A stretch of DNA of 64,000 nucleotides, taken from NCBI GenBank assembly GCA_005281725.1, contig SSBO01000003.1, forward strand, positions 9,850,581 through 9,914,580, given 5' to 3'. The first letter of the stretch is position 1, and each line of letters starts with the position of its first letter. A program made the position numbers and the translations under genes. The notes below the pieces were generated by a model, which saw only the letters and a program-made list of their open reading frames with translations, ran no database searches and had not been told where the DNA came from. Shown here piece after piece: positions 10,601 to 24,870 of this stretch. Source of the DNA: Wuchereria bancrofti (taxonomy: Eukaryota > Nematoda > Chromadorea > Rhabditida > Onchocercidae).

Positions 10601-13600
10601 TTATTCATCACTTTCATCGGTATCCGAAAAGCTTGGTCGACGACTTTGTGATGCTGATGGTACTTTGCCAATATTATTATCAATTATTTCATCCAAATTT
10701 GGATGTAATCTTTCCAATGCCATCCTTCGTGCATCTCTACAATACAAAATTGTTTAAAATATTATTATACCAGTCTAGATAATTTAATTCAGGAAATCAA
10801 TTTAAAAGTTAATATTCCGATTTATTATTTAACTTTTCTAATTTCACAGTCATTCTTATAAGCAATTAACATAATGTTACAAATTAACTTCCATTATATA
10901 AAGGATAAACAAAATTACTAACTAGTGCTTTGTTGTGAAATGCCTTTGTTGTTAACGTCCATTATATAAGGAGTAAAACCCATTGTTCAGTTAATGCAAG
11001 CTTCGATTCCACTCCCTTTCAACACTCACTCACCCTCCCACCCAATTCACTTTCACCAAACGATGATACAGAAGCAACAAGAACAGCAATGGATCGGAAG
11101 TATTATAATTTAATATTCATTTTGTTCATTTCCTTTTTATTACTGTATAAACGCGATATTTTGTGTTGAAAAAAAAAGATTATAAAGCTATTATCGACGA
11201 TTATGGAATTAGAACAAGTATATATACTGCTAAAAAAATTTCCTCCGACATTAAAATTAAAACAACTGAGATATTTTTATACTTCACTGGACGGTGCATT
11301 TAAAAAGCTAATGAAAGCCTAAATTTATTGTAAATAAAAAAAAAAGAAAAATTGTTTATCATGCTAAGTGTTAATTTTGAAAAATCCTCAATTTTATTGC
11401 TATTCATAGTTGAATAGAACAGAAAATAGAACAGAAAACCTGTAAAATACTCCCAAATTTTTCCAATCTAAGAGTTCACTAAGCCGTTCTGTACGATTGC
11501 GCATTATGATACGTTGACGCCGTGAAAGTCCACAAAAGTCGTACAACACTTGTGCTAAATCACGTATTGAACCTTCACAATCTTTAAATCGACGATCTAT
11601 CACATAAATGCCGTACGATGATGCATCCATCACATTTTGCTAAAAATTTTCATTAATAACAATACTCGCATGCATTATAGTAGACAATTTAATCAACACT
11701 GTGTGAATAATATCCTATTAATCAATTTATATATTTTAATTACACTTTAAATTTATATCCAAAAAATTACTTTAATCTGTCAGTCAGAAAAATAAGTAAA
11801 TGATAGCGATCAGTTATTAAAGAAAAATTGCTGAATTTAGGGAATATATGATGAAAAATGTCTATAATACTTAAAGTAAAGTAATATCAAATAATATCTT
11901 CATAAACTTGACAGAATATATCACACCTGTATGAAACAACCGAAGCCGGAAAGATTTGTCGATACAGATGGTACACCCATTACTGTACATTCTGCCGGAG
12001 TATAGCCCCAAGGTTCATAGTAACTTGGGAAGACACCAATATGACATCCACGAACGAATTCTTCATAATCAAGACCTATTAGCGGTGAAACTGATGATAA
12101 AAATTCTGCAAATCAAGTCATTATTTTAAAAAAAAAGAAAAAAAGAATTTAGAATTTCAAATGTGAAATTACAAATAGAAATATTCCGGTCTGATCCGGT
12201 TGATTTGTATTACATGATTTGTTTGCATAGATTAAAGTAGAAAGAGATTATTTCTTACCTGGATGGAAAATAACCTTAACTCGATCACTGGGATTATTGA
12301 GAAGTTGTGTTCGCCGTAAAGCATTTAGTACATGATCAGATGAATCTACCATATTATGCGTACAAACCGGGGGTAATTCACGTTTCGCTGTTGCCATAAT
12401 ACATCGTTTTAACTGGAAATTTCATTTTGATCACTGATCTTTCAATGATACTCGACATTTTTTTTTTTTGCAATGTTCATTTTGGCTTTTTTATCGCAGC
12501 GTTAGTAAAATATCCAAACTAAGAAGCTTTTGTGATATAAACAATAAAAAAGGAAAACTGGCTATTTTCCTAAAGGTTAATTTTAGTCATAGGATGGTTA
12601 ATGAGATGATAAAACAGTTCGATGCATCAAATCATTCTGCTTAAATCATACATGTATAATCCACTTTTTTATCGTGTTATTTTAAACAAATATTAATTTT
12701 CAATCTTAAATTACTGTTGTCACAACATGAAAATAACAAGGTAAACAAGTAAAAAATTAGCAAGTGAATTTTAATAAAAATTTGATCAAAGCTAAGGAAT
12801 ACTTTATTGTTTTTTATTTGCCATCCGAAAAGTAACCAAAATATAAATTTTGAATTAAATTATCTATTATATATAGGTAGGATATCATGAAAACCAGCCT
12901 GAATCCGTTCCATTGGTAGCAATAATTCATCCGCATCCAGAATATGTCCTTTAAGGCATGATTCAAACATTCTTACAGCAATACTTTCTTTAATTTTATC
13001 AATTGTTTCGTGTAATTGTTTCGCTACCGCTTGTCCTTTCAATGATTCAACATTGAATGAATTTGCCCCAGCTATAAATGAATATATGATATGATAAAGT
13101 AGACGATAAGACTGATAAGAGATAAAAAAACAATAAGAACAATTAAGTGTGATGAGTTTTTGGTTGGAAAATAAGTTTTTAATCTGAGCATTACTCCAGC
13201 ATGTTTCTCTACATTGATAATATGTTACAGTATGATAAAAATATTTCAGAATTAAACTTATCATTGTTATCAGAATAAGCGTTTTAGGTCTTATTTTCTC
13301 TACATAAATTAGCTTTACTACGACCACGGACATATTTTACCTTTCAGGTACAAGCACGTAATTTTTCAATGTTTACATGATAACAGATTTGATGTTATCA
13401 TATGTTATCATAATTTAAAAGCGTTTCTGTTCAGTTTATACGTTACGTGAAATGATAAGAATATTATTGCTTAAAATTTATCGTTTTTCATATCTTAATC
13501 ATTTTGGCATATCTAATTTAATATCCTTTCAAGTATGAATAAAGTCTGAAAAAATTTATATAAATGTTAAATTTAAATACCAACCAGGATAAATGATGAA

Positions 13601-16600
13601 TGCTACCACGGTAACATCTCGATAACGTGGATCAGTGGTTGTCTTCAGGTAATGATTTAATCTAGCCAATGATTCAATGAATATATCGCCACCTTTATTA
13701 ATAAATTCATAACGTCCAGCGGTAAACATATATATTGTTTTGTCCAAATCAAAATCATAGTGACCATGGAAATGACCACGAATGAAATTGTTAATTTTTT
13801 CTTTTGCTATGGCATGCAAATTCTGAAAATGTAATTTTTGATTTTTTGACTTTAGTTTATTTAATTTATGGTTGCAATTATTTTGTTTGATTTTATACAA
13901 AAAAAGAAAAAAAGAGTTTAACATGAATAATTGACCTATGGCATATGACAACAGTACTGAATGTTATAAAAATTATTAAAGGATAGCAAAAGCAAAGGTC
14001 ACGAAATTTATTATTAAGCATGGGAAAAGTATACAATTCGATCAAGAATGAGAAGAAAACAAAAAGATCATTTAAAAGATTACTTTTTATGATCGATTTA
14101 ATTTTTCTCAAACTATATGATTTCAACTATGTGATCCTAAAAAAATTAAGCCATTTCTTCCTTAAATTTCAATTTGGACAAAATTATCGCAATAAGAATT
14201 AGAAATGATTACTTTTTGCTCCTCTAATTTAATTTAACCTAAACAGCAAAATAATTCATTTGCTGGTATAACAAAAGAAAGAAATAAATTACGAAAGAAA
14301 TATTTACAGGTTTGATGACCTTATTCTCATAGATGTCATTCATCTTTTTAAAATATCAATACGAACATTATTAAATACGATAGATGAATTTTATTTTTGA
14401 ATTTTAAAAATTTATGGGAAATAATTTTAAGAATCTGAATGCTATCATTGCATCATGGATTATCTTTTATTTTGATCTCAATTAATTTGTAAATTTCCCA
14501 TTCCTTCTCTTCCAATGATTCGAAATAATTTGTTAAAGAAAATAATATTACATTAAAAATTAGATGACTAAAAAAAAAAATTTTCTTTTTTCTAATGGAA
14601 AAAAAAAAGGATAAATTCTTTCTGTTCCGTATATTCCTTTTGTTTAATAATTTCATGAAATAGTACATTATCTCTCATGTTTTTCACTTTTTTTTTTTAA
14701 ACAGCCAAATTATAGAAATAGCCAAAAAAAAATGCACAATTGATAACGTAACAAAATAATTAAAATTGAAACTAATCGTTAATCAACATCTGTTCTCTTT
14801 CAAATTATTTCAAAGCATTTCAAATCCGGAACAATTCTTCGTTTATAAGTAAATGTCATTAATATTTATGACCTTAATTATTAGAAACAGAATGTTTCGT
14901 TTTTATTTTTTCCTCATTTCGATTTAAATAATAAATTTGAAAATAAAAAGAAAAAGAAAATGATGATAAAGTAATAAGAAAGTTTGATATGAAAAGTGAA
15001 ATAAAAAGAATAGAGACAGAAAAAAAAAAGGACTTATCCATTGAATAACCTGAAATTCATGTAAAGCAGCAAATTTGACAACATTCAAACCGTTTGGTGT
15101 TACAATATCCGGTTTCTGATGAATTAAATGTTCGGCTTCAATACCCGTTATTTCACTAACAGTTGTAAAAACATGTGCCATATGACATGCTGCTCGTTCC
15201 ATACAATATTGATGATAAATCTAGAAAGAAAAAAAAAGTATTAAATCAATTAAAAAATTCTTTTCTCTCTTCAATTTTTTTTTTTTTTTTTTGAAATTTC
15301 CTATAATAAAAATATCAAGAAATTTTTATGGTCTTCTCAAAATTTTCGCAAAAAATACACTAAAGAGAAAAAAAAGAGGGAAAACATTACAGTTTATTAA
15401 ATTTTTAGATTAATATAATGAATTAATTCATTGTCATCATACGTCAGTCAGATTTATGACATCCGTTAAACGAATCTTAAAATTCAACAATTGTAATAAT
15501 TTCTGTTTAATAATGAAAATACGATATATGATGAAGAAGAAAAGCGTAATTGAATTGATCTGATAAAGCGAATTCAATTGAATTGAATTGACTATTAAAT
15601 AATTGTTACTTTATTAAAAAATTATCAATTGATAATAAAGTAAGTATACAAACCAAATAAATAAGTTTGCATATTTTAAGAAAAAAAAAATGAATTTTGC
15701 AGTGAACTGTGAAATAGTATTAAATTTATGATCTTTTAATGATTACCTTTCGTTTCCCAGCTTCTTCATCCAAATTAAATCGATTAATATTGTTATAAAG
15801 ATCACTACCGCCAGCTGCTAAATGTCGTCCTAGTAATGTTGCATGCGTAGTATAGATTAAGGCAACATCCAAATTCCAAAATTTTGCATTAATTAATCCA
15901 ATACCTTAATAGAAATTAAATTTGTTAGATGATCATCATTATAGCATGCTTTATATTGCTAATTACATTTTGCAATTTGTAGGACAAATGCGCTCAAGTA
16001 GTTGACTAAAAAAGTCTTGAGCAAAAAAGAAAAGGACAATTAAGCCTGATTAAAAAAGTAATAGGTTTGTAAATTTTACTTTACTATTGAAAATCGAAAA
16101 GAATTAAGCCTAATAAAGAAAAAATTGTAGTTTTGTTAAAAGTTTTAACAAAATCGAAAAGCATTATCATCTATTATGATTGGGTTTTTATCAGGGAACA
16201 AATTTAATAGAAAAATATTTGCATTATATTGGAGCACTTTCAGAAATTGGATGATTCATATTAAAATTTATTCATTTAAATATAACATTATCCAGAAAAT
16301 AGAATAAGAAAAAGCATATCTTAATAAAAGTTTAACATAGCAAGAAAAAATACATACTAGCCTGCCATTCATGAAAATGTGCAACGACCAAACTATGATA
16401 ACCGGAATTCTTGTATGAATCCAAAAAATGTTTCAGGAACATAGCAATCATAAAACCAAGAATTACTGCATCATTTGATTCGATATCTTCATATGGTATT
16501 CCAATTTGACATCTGAAATTACAATGAAATTTTAACAAATTGACACTTGAAAAATAATTGACACATATAGAATTAATTATGATAAATATTTTTAAGTAAT

Positions 16601-19364
16601 TAAGAAAGGATGAAGAAAAAAAAAGTTATTTAATGTGCAATTGAAATACGAAAAGTTTGCACAAATAAAGCAAAAAAAAAAACAAAAATTTCGTCCACTT
16701 CAATGAATTGTTGAATATATTTCAAATTTGTTCACATTCATCTAGAAAAGTTTTTGAATGCTAATCGTTTGAATGCTAATTAATTGAGATTCATTATAAT
16801 CTATGGTCTAACTCATTTACTCACATGCACGCCTAAAATGATGTCTGGAAAATTTGACTTTCTTTATAAACTTGAAAAAAATGAAGCATTTTTAAATTTA
16901 TAAATTCTACTTATTAAAATGTGCATTAATAATAATAAATTTCGATGTAATTTTAGGAACTGTTTCAAAAAAAAAAAATTATAAACCATCAAATTTGTTT
17001 GGCTGATAATTTTAAATTTAGATTCGACATATGCTTAGATTATGAAAAAATTAAACATGAAAAGCGAAGTGAACTACTAATGAAATGAAATTAAAATTAT
17101 TATTTTTATCTATTTTAACCTGATAACTTAAACTCAACAATATCATAGATGTGTACTGCTAAAAAGAAAGAAAATTTAAATAAAAAAAAACAAAACGAAA
17201 AAAAAAAAATTATTGCAAATTTAACCTTTCATAGAGTTCATGCTTCCAGTCGTTCATTTTTCTCGATCCAGAACCCAAATCAAATAAAATCACTTTTGGA
17301 TAACCATCAATTAGCCATCGTCCATAAACTGTCTTAAAGAAATTTATTTCTTCTAACTAAAAATAAATTAACTACGAAAGAAAATTTCTTCTCTTTTTAG
17401 CACTCCTAATTATGTTACCTATCTAAAGTCATACCTGAATGATATCACATTGTTTACCTTGAAACCACCTTCTTTCAATTTGTGAATAGCTGTTGTAATA
17501 TGACGACTTTCAGGTGCAATTTTTTCCACTTCTAATTGCCACTTGCCATCACGTAATGGACCTAACATACAGTACTGATCACCGTATTCCTCTGTACTTA
17601 TCGGTGCTTTACTGCGTAGTACTGTATAAATACCACCAACCTTAATTTAAAAAAAAAAAAGAAAAATTAAAGTTAATAATTAGAAAAGCAATATGATAAA
17701 TTTAATAGATGATACCTTATTTGAAATATTAATTAATGTAATGATTAGTAAATAAATGCTATTTGCGTTTGAAAATTTTTGCAAATTATTTATGAATGAA
17801 TACTTTTTTTAAATTATAATTAATTGTAAATTGCAAACGTGCATCATTTGATTTTTCATAAATGAAATTAAGTTGATGTTTTGTCAAAATGTTATAAATT
17901 GATTGAAATAGATTATTGCAACTTATTAGATTAAGGAGTTTTCTAGAAAAGAAAAAAAAATGAAGTTTGCTAAATTTAATAATTTAAAATTAATTCGACT
18001 AAATGCATTAAGTCGATCTGTAACTAACTTTTTTTTTTAAATTTATTACACTTAAAATTATTGCAACAATATCATTGTACCCGGTTTTGCTTTCTTTTCT
18101 TTTCTTTACTTTTTTTTAACTTTAATAATTTTGCTAGTATTGATTTTTGAGTGAAAGTCATACTATTGCTATTTCCATCGATAGTACAATCAAAATATTA
18201 TATAAGTTAAGACATTAAGTATTTTTTAAATATCCAGAAAAATTTTAGCATCAAGTTTTCATATATCAAGTATTCAAAATGTTAATTATTCTTTTCAATA
18301 TTAAATAATCAAAATATTAAAAAAAGGAAATCAAAATTAAGTTCAATATCAAAAATCAATATTAAGCAATCAAAAGTATTCTTTTCAATTCACTCTTTTT
18401 CTTAGCTATTGGAGGATTCTTGATTGTAACAGTTTATGTTAACACATAATACAGAAAATAATTCAATTCAATATTTGGAGGTGAATATTCGGGGAGAGCT
18501 CAGACATTTAAGGATTATTCGACTATAAACTGGATTTACTCTTTGTTATTTTTCTTTTTTTTTGATTGCTACATTAAATATTTAGTGTCATTTCCATTGA
18601 AATATTTAACTGACCTCAATTCATAATTTTTAACATTATTCCATCACTTTTCATCTTCATTTTGAACTTTGATAGTTTAAGATAATTTAAAGAAGAATTG
18701 AAAAATAAAGGTATGATTTTATTTTGGATGAATTGGTGAAATAGAAATTTTTTGCTCTGTAAATTCATAACTTTTTTGGTTTTTCATCAATTTTCAAGTA
18801 CTAGCAACTGGTAGTAAATGGTAGCTCCAGGTGACAAGAGGTAGCGGGTGATAATTAGTAGCAACCAGTGGCAAACAGTGGAATATGGTAACAAGTAGAG
18901 GCAAGTAGCATCAATTGGTAGCACGTGATATCAAGTAGCGGTAGATTATGATTACCAGGTACCAACCGGTAGCAATAATGGTCGTCACCTGCTAATAACT
19001 ACTGTTACTTGTTACAACTTGTTACCGCCTGGTGCTACTTGCTGCTAATTGCTCCCAGTTGCAACCACTTGTTACCACTGACTACCACCTGCTACAATCA
19101 ATTGCTTACTACTTTGCTACCACCTTGTAGATTTTATTTCATAAATTTATGCTCAAATTTATAATGGTTAATTTATAATTTGCAAAAATTTCATACTTTA
19201 TTAGCAACTTCCCAGGAACATTCGAAAACGCAACGTCCTTCACGTCGTGCTGTTTCACCTGCATCCATACGAACTAATTTTGATTGCTCAATATTCACTC
19301 CAGCTAATGTCATCTCAATTTTTGTTCTTGACAACGATCGTAGCATAGGTCCTCGTTCAGTCAT
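10601..19364 (-). CDS. gsy-1: Glycogen synthase (GT3 family), complete
   Basis: This cytosolic enzyme transfers glucose from UDP-glucose onto glycogen. Exons in order: 19364-19197, 17640-17458, 17332-17226, 16512-16358, 15904-15747, 15220-15050, 13822-13585, 13071-12899, 12412-12259, 12105-11927, 11639-11440, 10736-10601. They give 673 aa, the length I recall for the C. elegans protein. The N-terminal site [14 protein letters not shown] lies at about residues 54-67 and THATLLGRH is also present. The GT3 catalytic pair is in EPWGYTPAE (E533 and E541). The glucose-6-phosphate-sensing arginines are in [14 protein letters not shown], about 602-615. The tail [14 protein letters not shown] looks like a phosphorylation site cluster. 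ATG at 19364 follows a TTTTCAG acceptor by 16 bases; the frame stays open up to that acceptor, so a longer N-terminus is not excluded. The exon ending at 12899 needs a GC donor. Confidence 0.97.
12897..12898 (-). other. Apparent GC splice donor in the glycogen synthase gene
   Basis: Coding reads PMERIQ up to CAG at 12899 and resumes at [10 protein letters not shown] from 12412 after a TTTCCAG acceptor. Both sides are in phase 0 only if the intron starts with GC (CAG|GCTGGT). The only nearby GT, three bases on, leaves one extra base and breaks the frame. Family alignment from memory also places ERIQ directly before LKRC. Confidence 0.8.
18796..19132. repeat. Large imperfect inverted repeat in an intron of glycogen synthase
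   Basis: The left half (to about 18965) is crowded with GGTAGC, GTAGCAA and GGTAACAAG words. The right half carries their reverse complements, GCTACC, TTGCTAC and CTTGTTACC. Each arm is about 160 bases and is itself made of degenerate short repeats. It lies between coding exons 17640 and 19197, so the pre-mRNA could fold into a long imperfect hairpin. Confidence 0.8.
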
Positions 19365-19380
19365 TTTTAAAATACGGGAT

Positions 19381-19382
19381 CT
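19381..19382 (-). promoter_or_regulatory. Likely trans-splice (or 5' UTR) acceptor of glycogen synthase
   Basis: On the minus strand CTATTTTCAG ends 16 bases before the ATG at 19364, matching the nematode acceptor consensus. This suggests spliced-leader addition, but a 5' UTR or coding intron is equally compatible. Confidence 0.55.
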
Positions 19383-22204
19383 GAAAATAGAATGAAAAGA
19401 AAAAAAATTAAATTCTTTCTAATATACAAGAAATATGAATTAAAATATTTGCAAAAAAGTTGCAATTGTCATACAAAAATTTTCAAATCAAATAGAAAAT
19501 AATAATTTTAAAAAAAGTAATTTAAAATTTTCTAATTGCAAATTTTGCTCTAACGGGATTATTTTTTTAAAATTTCTAATAGTAGAATTGTTTTTTTCTT
19601 TCTATCAGTAAAACTGCTAATAAATTTTTAAATTTCTAATTTTTAATATTTAAAATTTCTAACACTAAAACAGCACTTTTTTAATCAAACAGATATCAAC
19701 CCTATTTGTGCTGTTCGTTTTTTGGTTGCTAAAAATTCAAAAAATTAAAATTTAGCAAATACCAAAAGAAAAGAAAAAAACACTTTCTTCTTTAGTTTCA
19801 TTTCATTTCAAATAATGAATGCGCTGCAAAAATTGTAAAATGAAATTAGAAATGAATGTTTGCTAGAGAAATTCGTAAAACATATGTTGTTGCTATCATT
19901 TGAACTTAAAGTTATTTAAACAGGAACTGAAATGAAAAACGAAGAAATCGCTTTGTTAGAAAAGAATAAATTAGCAGTTGTTTTCTTCTCATCAATATGA
20001 ACATAAATATTTTGTTGCTTTTTTAATTTAATAAAATTTAGCAAATCAAAAAAAAAAAACCAATAATACATGACAAATAACTGTGATTATTGAATTATTT
20101 TAAAATAATAATAATAACCATTTGAATTCATGTTTTTCAAGCTTTTCGGTGACAAGTAAAAGTTATTAATTTGAAGTATTATTTTTTTGTATTTTAATTT
20201 TTTACAAGTGTTTAAAGTTGTATGATTGCTTGCTATCTTATCACAATAATTCAAAGTTCTAATTTAACAAATATATTGTTTGTTTCAACTTTACCAGCAA
20301 AAATAGTCAAATTTCCGGAATGGATGCAATTTTAGTTGAAAAAAAAATGTAAATTTGAACGAGAAAATTTATCAAACTTATCTAATCATCAAATTTGCTT
20401 GACTGTTTGATGACGCAAGCAGTTCACTCCCCTAAAATACTATTTTAATTTATTAGTTTCAAATTTGTAAGCATTAACTGAGTAGCAGCAAATTAATAGG
20501 TTAATTGTAAATTAGATTCAATAGCTTTCCTCTTGTCTAAACTACTTGCTGCTTGTTTTCATTTAATTGCATAAACATTTTCTTGAGCAAAAATTTAAAA
20601 TTTCAAATGTTATGAAAATTTTGAAAAATTTAATTGCTAAAAAAAAATTAATATTTAATTGTTCTGATTAATTGTAAATTATAAAATGAATTATGATTAC
20701 CATTTGTAAATTATAAAATGAACTGAAATCTTCATTTGTATCTTATAAAATGTTACTAAATCATTGAAATTGTTCAAATTAATAATGATTTTGAATAAAA
20801 TTAATAGAAAGGAAAAATCATACATAAATTAAAAAGAATCAAAAAATAAGTTAAGAAAATGAAAATTAGCTCATTTTGAGAGTAATAATAAATAAAATAA
20901 ACAATAATTGTTTTCTTTTTTCTTTGCAAAAATATACTGTTTAATTCTTCAATCATATAATAACTGAAGAAAAATTCTTTTTCTTTAGAAAAAAGAAACT
21001 AATTAGTTTTTGTTTTTATTAATAAGATTATTTTTAGTGTCACTAATAAAATTATTAATGGTTTTTTTTAAAGGACAGAAGGAGAAATAATAAATAAATA
21101 AGTTAGATTAGAAAGAATTGAATAATAATTATAAAGAAATAACGCATTTGAACATTAAATAGAATTGCCTTTTAATTTTTAAAATTAATTTGCAAAAAAT
21201 TTTTGTCTTAAGATATTAAGCAAATGAAAGAAAAAAAGATTAGATAAAAATTATCGTGTGTAAATCTTTTAAGAGATGATTTATAGAACTTTCGTTTCCG
21301 TTTTAATTAATTTTTTTTAAATTAATTAATTAATTGAGAAGCAAATTGTCAGATGGAATCGATTTCGTGCCTCATTTCAACATTAGCTGCTTTTCTTTTT
21401 TTTTTAAAAAAAAATAAAAAATATTCGAGGAAACAATAAAAAAATCATTGAGTCTGTAAGTAATAAAGTTAAAAAGTTTGTTAAAAAGAAATAATTTAAA
21501 ATTGATGAATTCAAAAGCAAAATATTTTTTAGGGATTAGATAGTATGGTAGTAATTAAAATTAAAATTATCAGATATTTATCAATGAAAAAGTATTCATA
21601 ACTGTAGCAAATGCTAATAAAAGATAATAATTAATTGCAAATAATTTTTGATATTTAATTTTAGGCAATTAATCAATTGAAATATTTTTGTAAACAAAAT
21701 GTCAAGTTTGTAATTTAAATTTAAGCAGAAAGAATTTTTGAATAACAGCATTTTTGTATTTCAAGAGAGTTATTAAAATTAACTTTTCACTGATTAATTA
21801 TTCATTTTATATTTGTATCAATAAGCTTATATTGTTTTTCCGTTATTAATTTCTCTTCTGTACATGTACCTTTTTAAATAAATTTTCGTAACTTCTCTCA
21901 TTGCTATCCAGAAGAATGCCAAATTACAAATGAAATCAATGAAATAATCATTTTGAGAATTATTTAAAACATTCGATGAACAATTAATTAATGATTATTC
22001 CAGTTATTCAAATTTGATTTCAGGAATAAAATGATAAAAAAGAAAATGTTAACAATATTGTGAACAATTTTTTATTTCCCCAAAAAAAAAAAAAAAAGAA
22101 AAAAGAAAAGAAACTAAGTAAGAAGGAAAGGAAGAAAAGAGAAACGAATGAAATTGACAATAGAATTGAAAAATATCACCAAAGTTCTTCTTCTAATCAT
22201 CGTT

Positions 22205-22272
22205 GTATGAATGTTTGTGTATGTCTGTGCATGTCTGTGCATGTTTGTGTATGTCTATGTATTTTTGTGTAT
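22205..22272. repeat. Degenerate TGTGTATGTC tandem repeat
   Basis: Roughly six to seven copies of a 10-base TG-rich unit (TGTATGTCTG, TGCATGTCTG and similar). No gene overlaps it. Confidence 0.8.
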
Positions 22273-23649
22273 TATTTGATGATACCAAAGATAATTTTTT
22301 TCGTTCTCTGATTGTAATGAATGACAGTCTCAATTCATTTTTACAGATAGCTCAATTCATTTATCATCATTGATACGACAAAATTCAACTTTTTCATATT
22401 TTATGTTTAAAATTGAAATTTAATAAAGTTGTTTTTGATGAATAATTTTTACTTTACTTCATACTGCCATTACTATCATATCATTTAATATCTTATCTAA
22501 TCATATGTCAGTTCATTTCGGAATAAGTTTCACTTTGTTTGATAAAATTATTTCTAATTGATAATGATAAGTAAAGGAAAAAATGCTACTGTGTAATTTT
22601 TTTATTTGTTAATGATTTATTAATGATACTAATTAATTACCGAACCAATTTTGATCTTCGTTTTTGCTTTTTTTTTTCTCTTCACCAACAATCAATTGAT
22701 TAGTAATTATACAAATTTTGAATCAAATTTAGTTTATTTTTCTTTACCAAATTATTTTGCATCTAAGAGATATTTCTCATTTCAGAAAATGAAACAACAG
22801 ATGCGAGTCATTAAAATTTCAATCTTTTTCTTTTTTTCTTATTTTTTTTTTTGTTTTTTTTTTTTTTGTTTTAACATTTCAGAAGAAATAGAATTACAAG
22901 TCTGAAATCCTGTTAACACGTTATAACTTACTTTTAAAATCTATCAACTACGATTTAAAGTATTTCCGGAAGCTTAATTCTAATAATTACATCAATATTT
23001 GCTAGATAGTTTTATTTTAATAAATGTATTGAACTAATTCAATCATTTAATCTTTCCTTTTATATATAATATAATTTCATATTTCATTTTTTATAATTTC
23101 ATTTATTAGCTCCATTATTTATTCATGAATTTCATAAAACATTCATTCATTGAAATTATAATATCTATCAGAATTTCTTAATTGTTTAATTAATTCTTTT
23201 TGCTTATGATCTTTGATCGCTGTATGAAGTGGATGCTTTGTTGTTTGTTTATTTATTTGTTTGTTTCTTTCTTTCTTCTCATTTCATTTTCTTTTTCACA
23301 TTGAAAATGTGAGGAATCAATAATTTTTGTTAAGAAATTCGATAGAATCACAATGGCAGTATCATTTTAAGTTTAATTATTTTTAACTTCAGAAAATTTT
23401 TCGGCAATGCACAAAACATTGTTGATTTTGCGCTAGCCATTAATATTACCATAACACACGAATCATTTACGCCTAAAAGACGTGAAAAAACGTTTAAAGT
23501 CTTTTTTTTAAAGCTTTGTTGTGATTAAATATTTTGCAATAATTTCAAACGATATATTGCCATGATTTACGGTGATGAAACTGAAAGGATGATGAACAAA
23601 TTGAAAATAACTTTAAAAAAAGTCCATGGTATAAGTATCAGAGATATCA

Positions 23650-23765
23650 AAGATGAATCCGGAAAGATGTAGAACTGAAATAGTAAAATCATTAACCAAG
23701 AATAAATCCGGAAAGATGTAGAACTGAAGCAGTAAACTCATTAACCAAGAATGAATCCGGAAAGA
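23650..23765. repeat. Tandem repeat, period about 50 bp, 2.3 copies
   Basis: Blocks starting at about 23652, 23702 and 23751 share GAATCCGGAAAGATGTAGAA and end in TTAACCAAG. They lie in intergenic DNA. Confidence 0.85.
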
Positions 23766-24269
23766 GATGTAAAATTGAATTGCAGAAGAAAATAAATGAA
23801 GGAAAAAATTTTTCATTGAATACAAAAATGAAAAAAATATATTGCAGTCAACTGATAATTGAAATGATATAAATCAATATAAATTTAAATTTAATTAATT
23901 TAATTGTCTCAAGTTTTAAGTAACTTCATGAAATTCTATTCTAAACAAAATGTAACGAGTAAAATGAAAATATAATAATACCTAATAATTTGATTAACGA
24001 ATGATTCGAATAAAATTCATAGAAATCATTCGCCAATTCAATTTAGTCTATTCTAGGTTTTAGGCTTATTTTTTTTACATCAATACAATTGCATTGTAAA
24101 TAAATAATAAAAACAATCAGTAATAATATGTATACTTGAAATTATTATCAGAATTATTCAAGTAATTTAATTCAAATTATATTTAAATATCAATTATGTC
24201 AATTCTTCACTTTCTCTCTTGAACTTATAATATAGCATAAAATGAGAAATGTAATTTTGGTTAATAATG

Positions 24270-24616
24270 TAAGTTACGTAAACTTTTTATTAAAGTTAAT
24301 TTTGGTAACGTACACGTTTATCATGGAATTTTATTTATTACGTAAACCAGAAATTTATGTTAACTTTTCCATTCTTTTACACAAATAATTTTAGTCAAAT
24401 TTCTTTTTCAAATCAAATTACAATTTATTCAATAAAAAATGAAGAAATGTGTGAGACAACGATTTCTTATTTCGTTGCATACTTAACAATTATACAGAAA
24501 TGTAATTTTGTTAATGTGTAGCTTACGTGTAACTCAATGTCCACTTACGTAAACTTTTTATTAAAGTTAATTCTGGTAACGTCCACGTTTATCGTAGATT
24601 TTTTACTTATTACGTC
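24270..24616. repeat. Direct repeat of about 75 bp, two copies 270 bp apart
   Basis: Copies at about 24272-24343 and 24544-24616 share TTACGTAAACTTTTTATTAA, then GGTAACGT-CACGTTTATC and a closing TTATTACGT. They lie upstream of the aminoacylase gene. Confidence 0.8.
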
Positions 24617-24870
24617 ATGTTATTTCGATTCATTCTATTTGCAATTTAAATAAAATTTATACTTTCTTTTTTTTTTGTAAAATTAATTCCATAAATGTTG
24701 GATAGTTTTTTTAGTGACAATTATCTGAAAAATTTTAAATTCATTCGAAATGTTCTATTCGTATAATATATTCGATTTTTTTTCCGTAAAATTTACTCTT
24801 TGCAATTACTTTGTTATTTTCTAATCAATTCTAGTTATTGCTAAATATTTATTTAATATTTATCATTTTT

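Larger units (their letters stand above)
19383..24870. other. Divergent intergenic region between glycogen synthase and aminoacylase, no supported gene
   Basis: About 5.5 kb of AT-rich spacer that must contain the promoters of both flanking, divergently transcribed genes; I could not identify promoter elements. It holds a degenerate 10-bp TG-rich repeat near 22205-22270, a roughly 50-bp tandem repeat at 23650-23765 and a repeated block of about 75 bp at 24270 and 24542. The reading frames are low-complexity. Confidence 0.5.

Noticed and set aside
17149..17337. Plus-strand 62-codon frame
   Set aside because: Overlaps a glycogen synthase exon on the opposite strand; it is a shadow.
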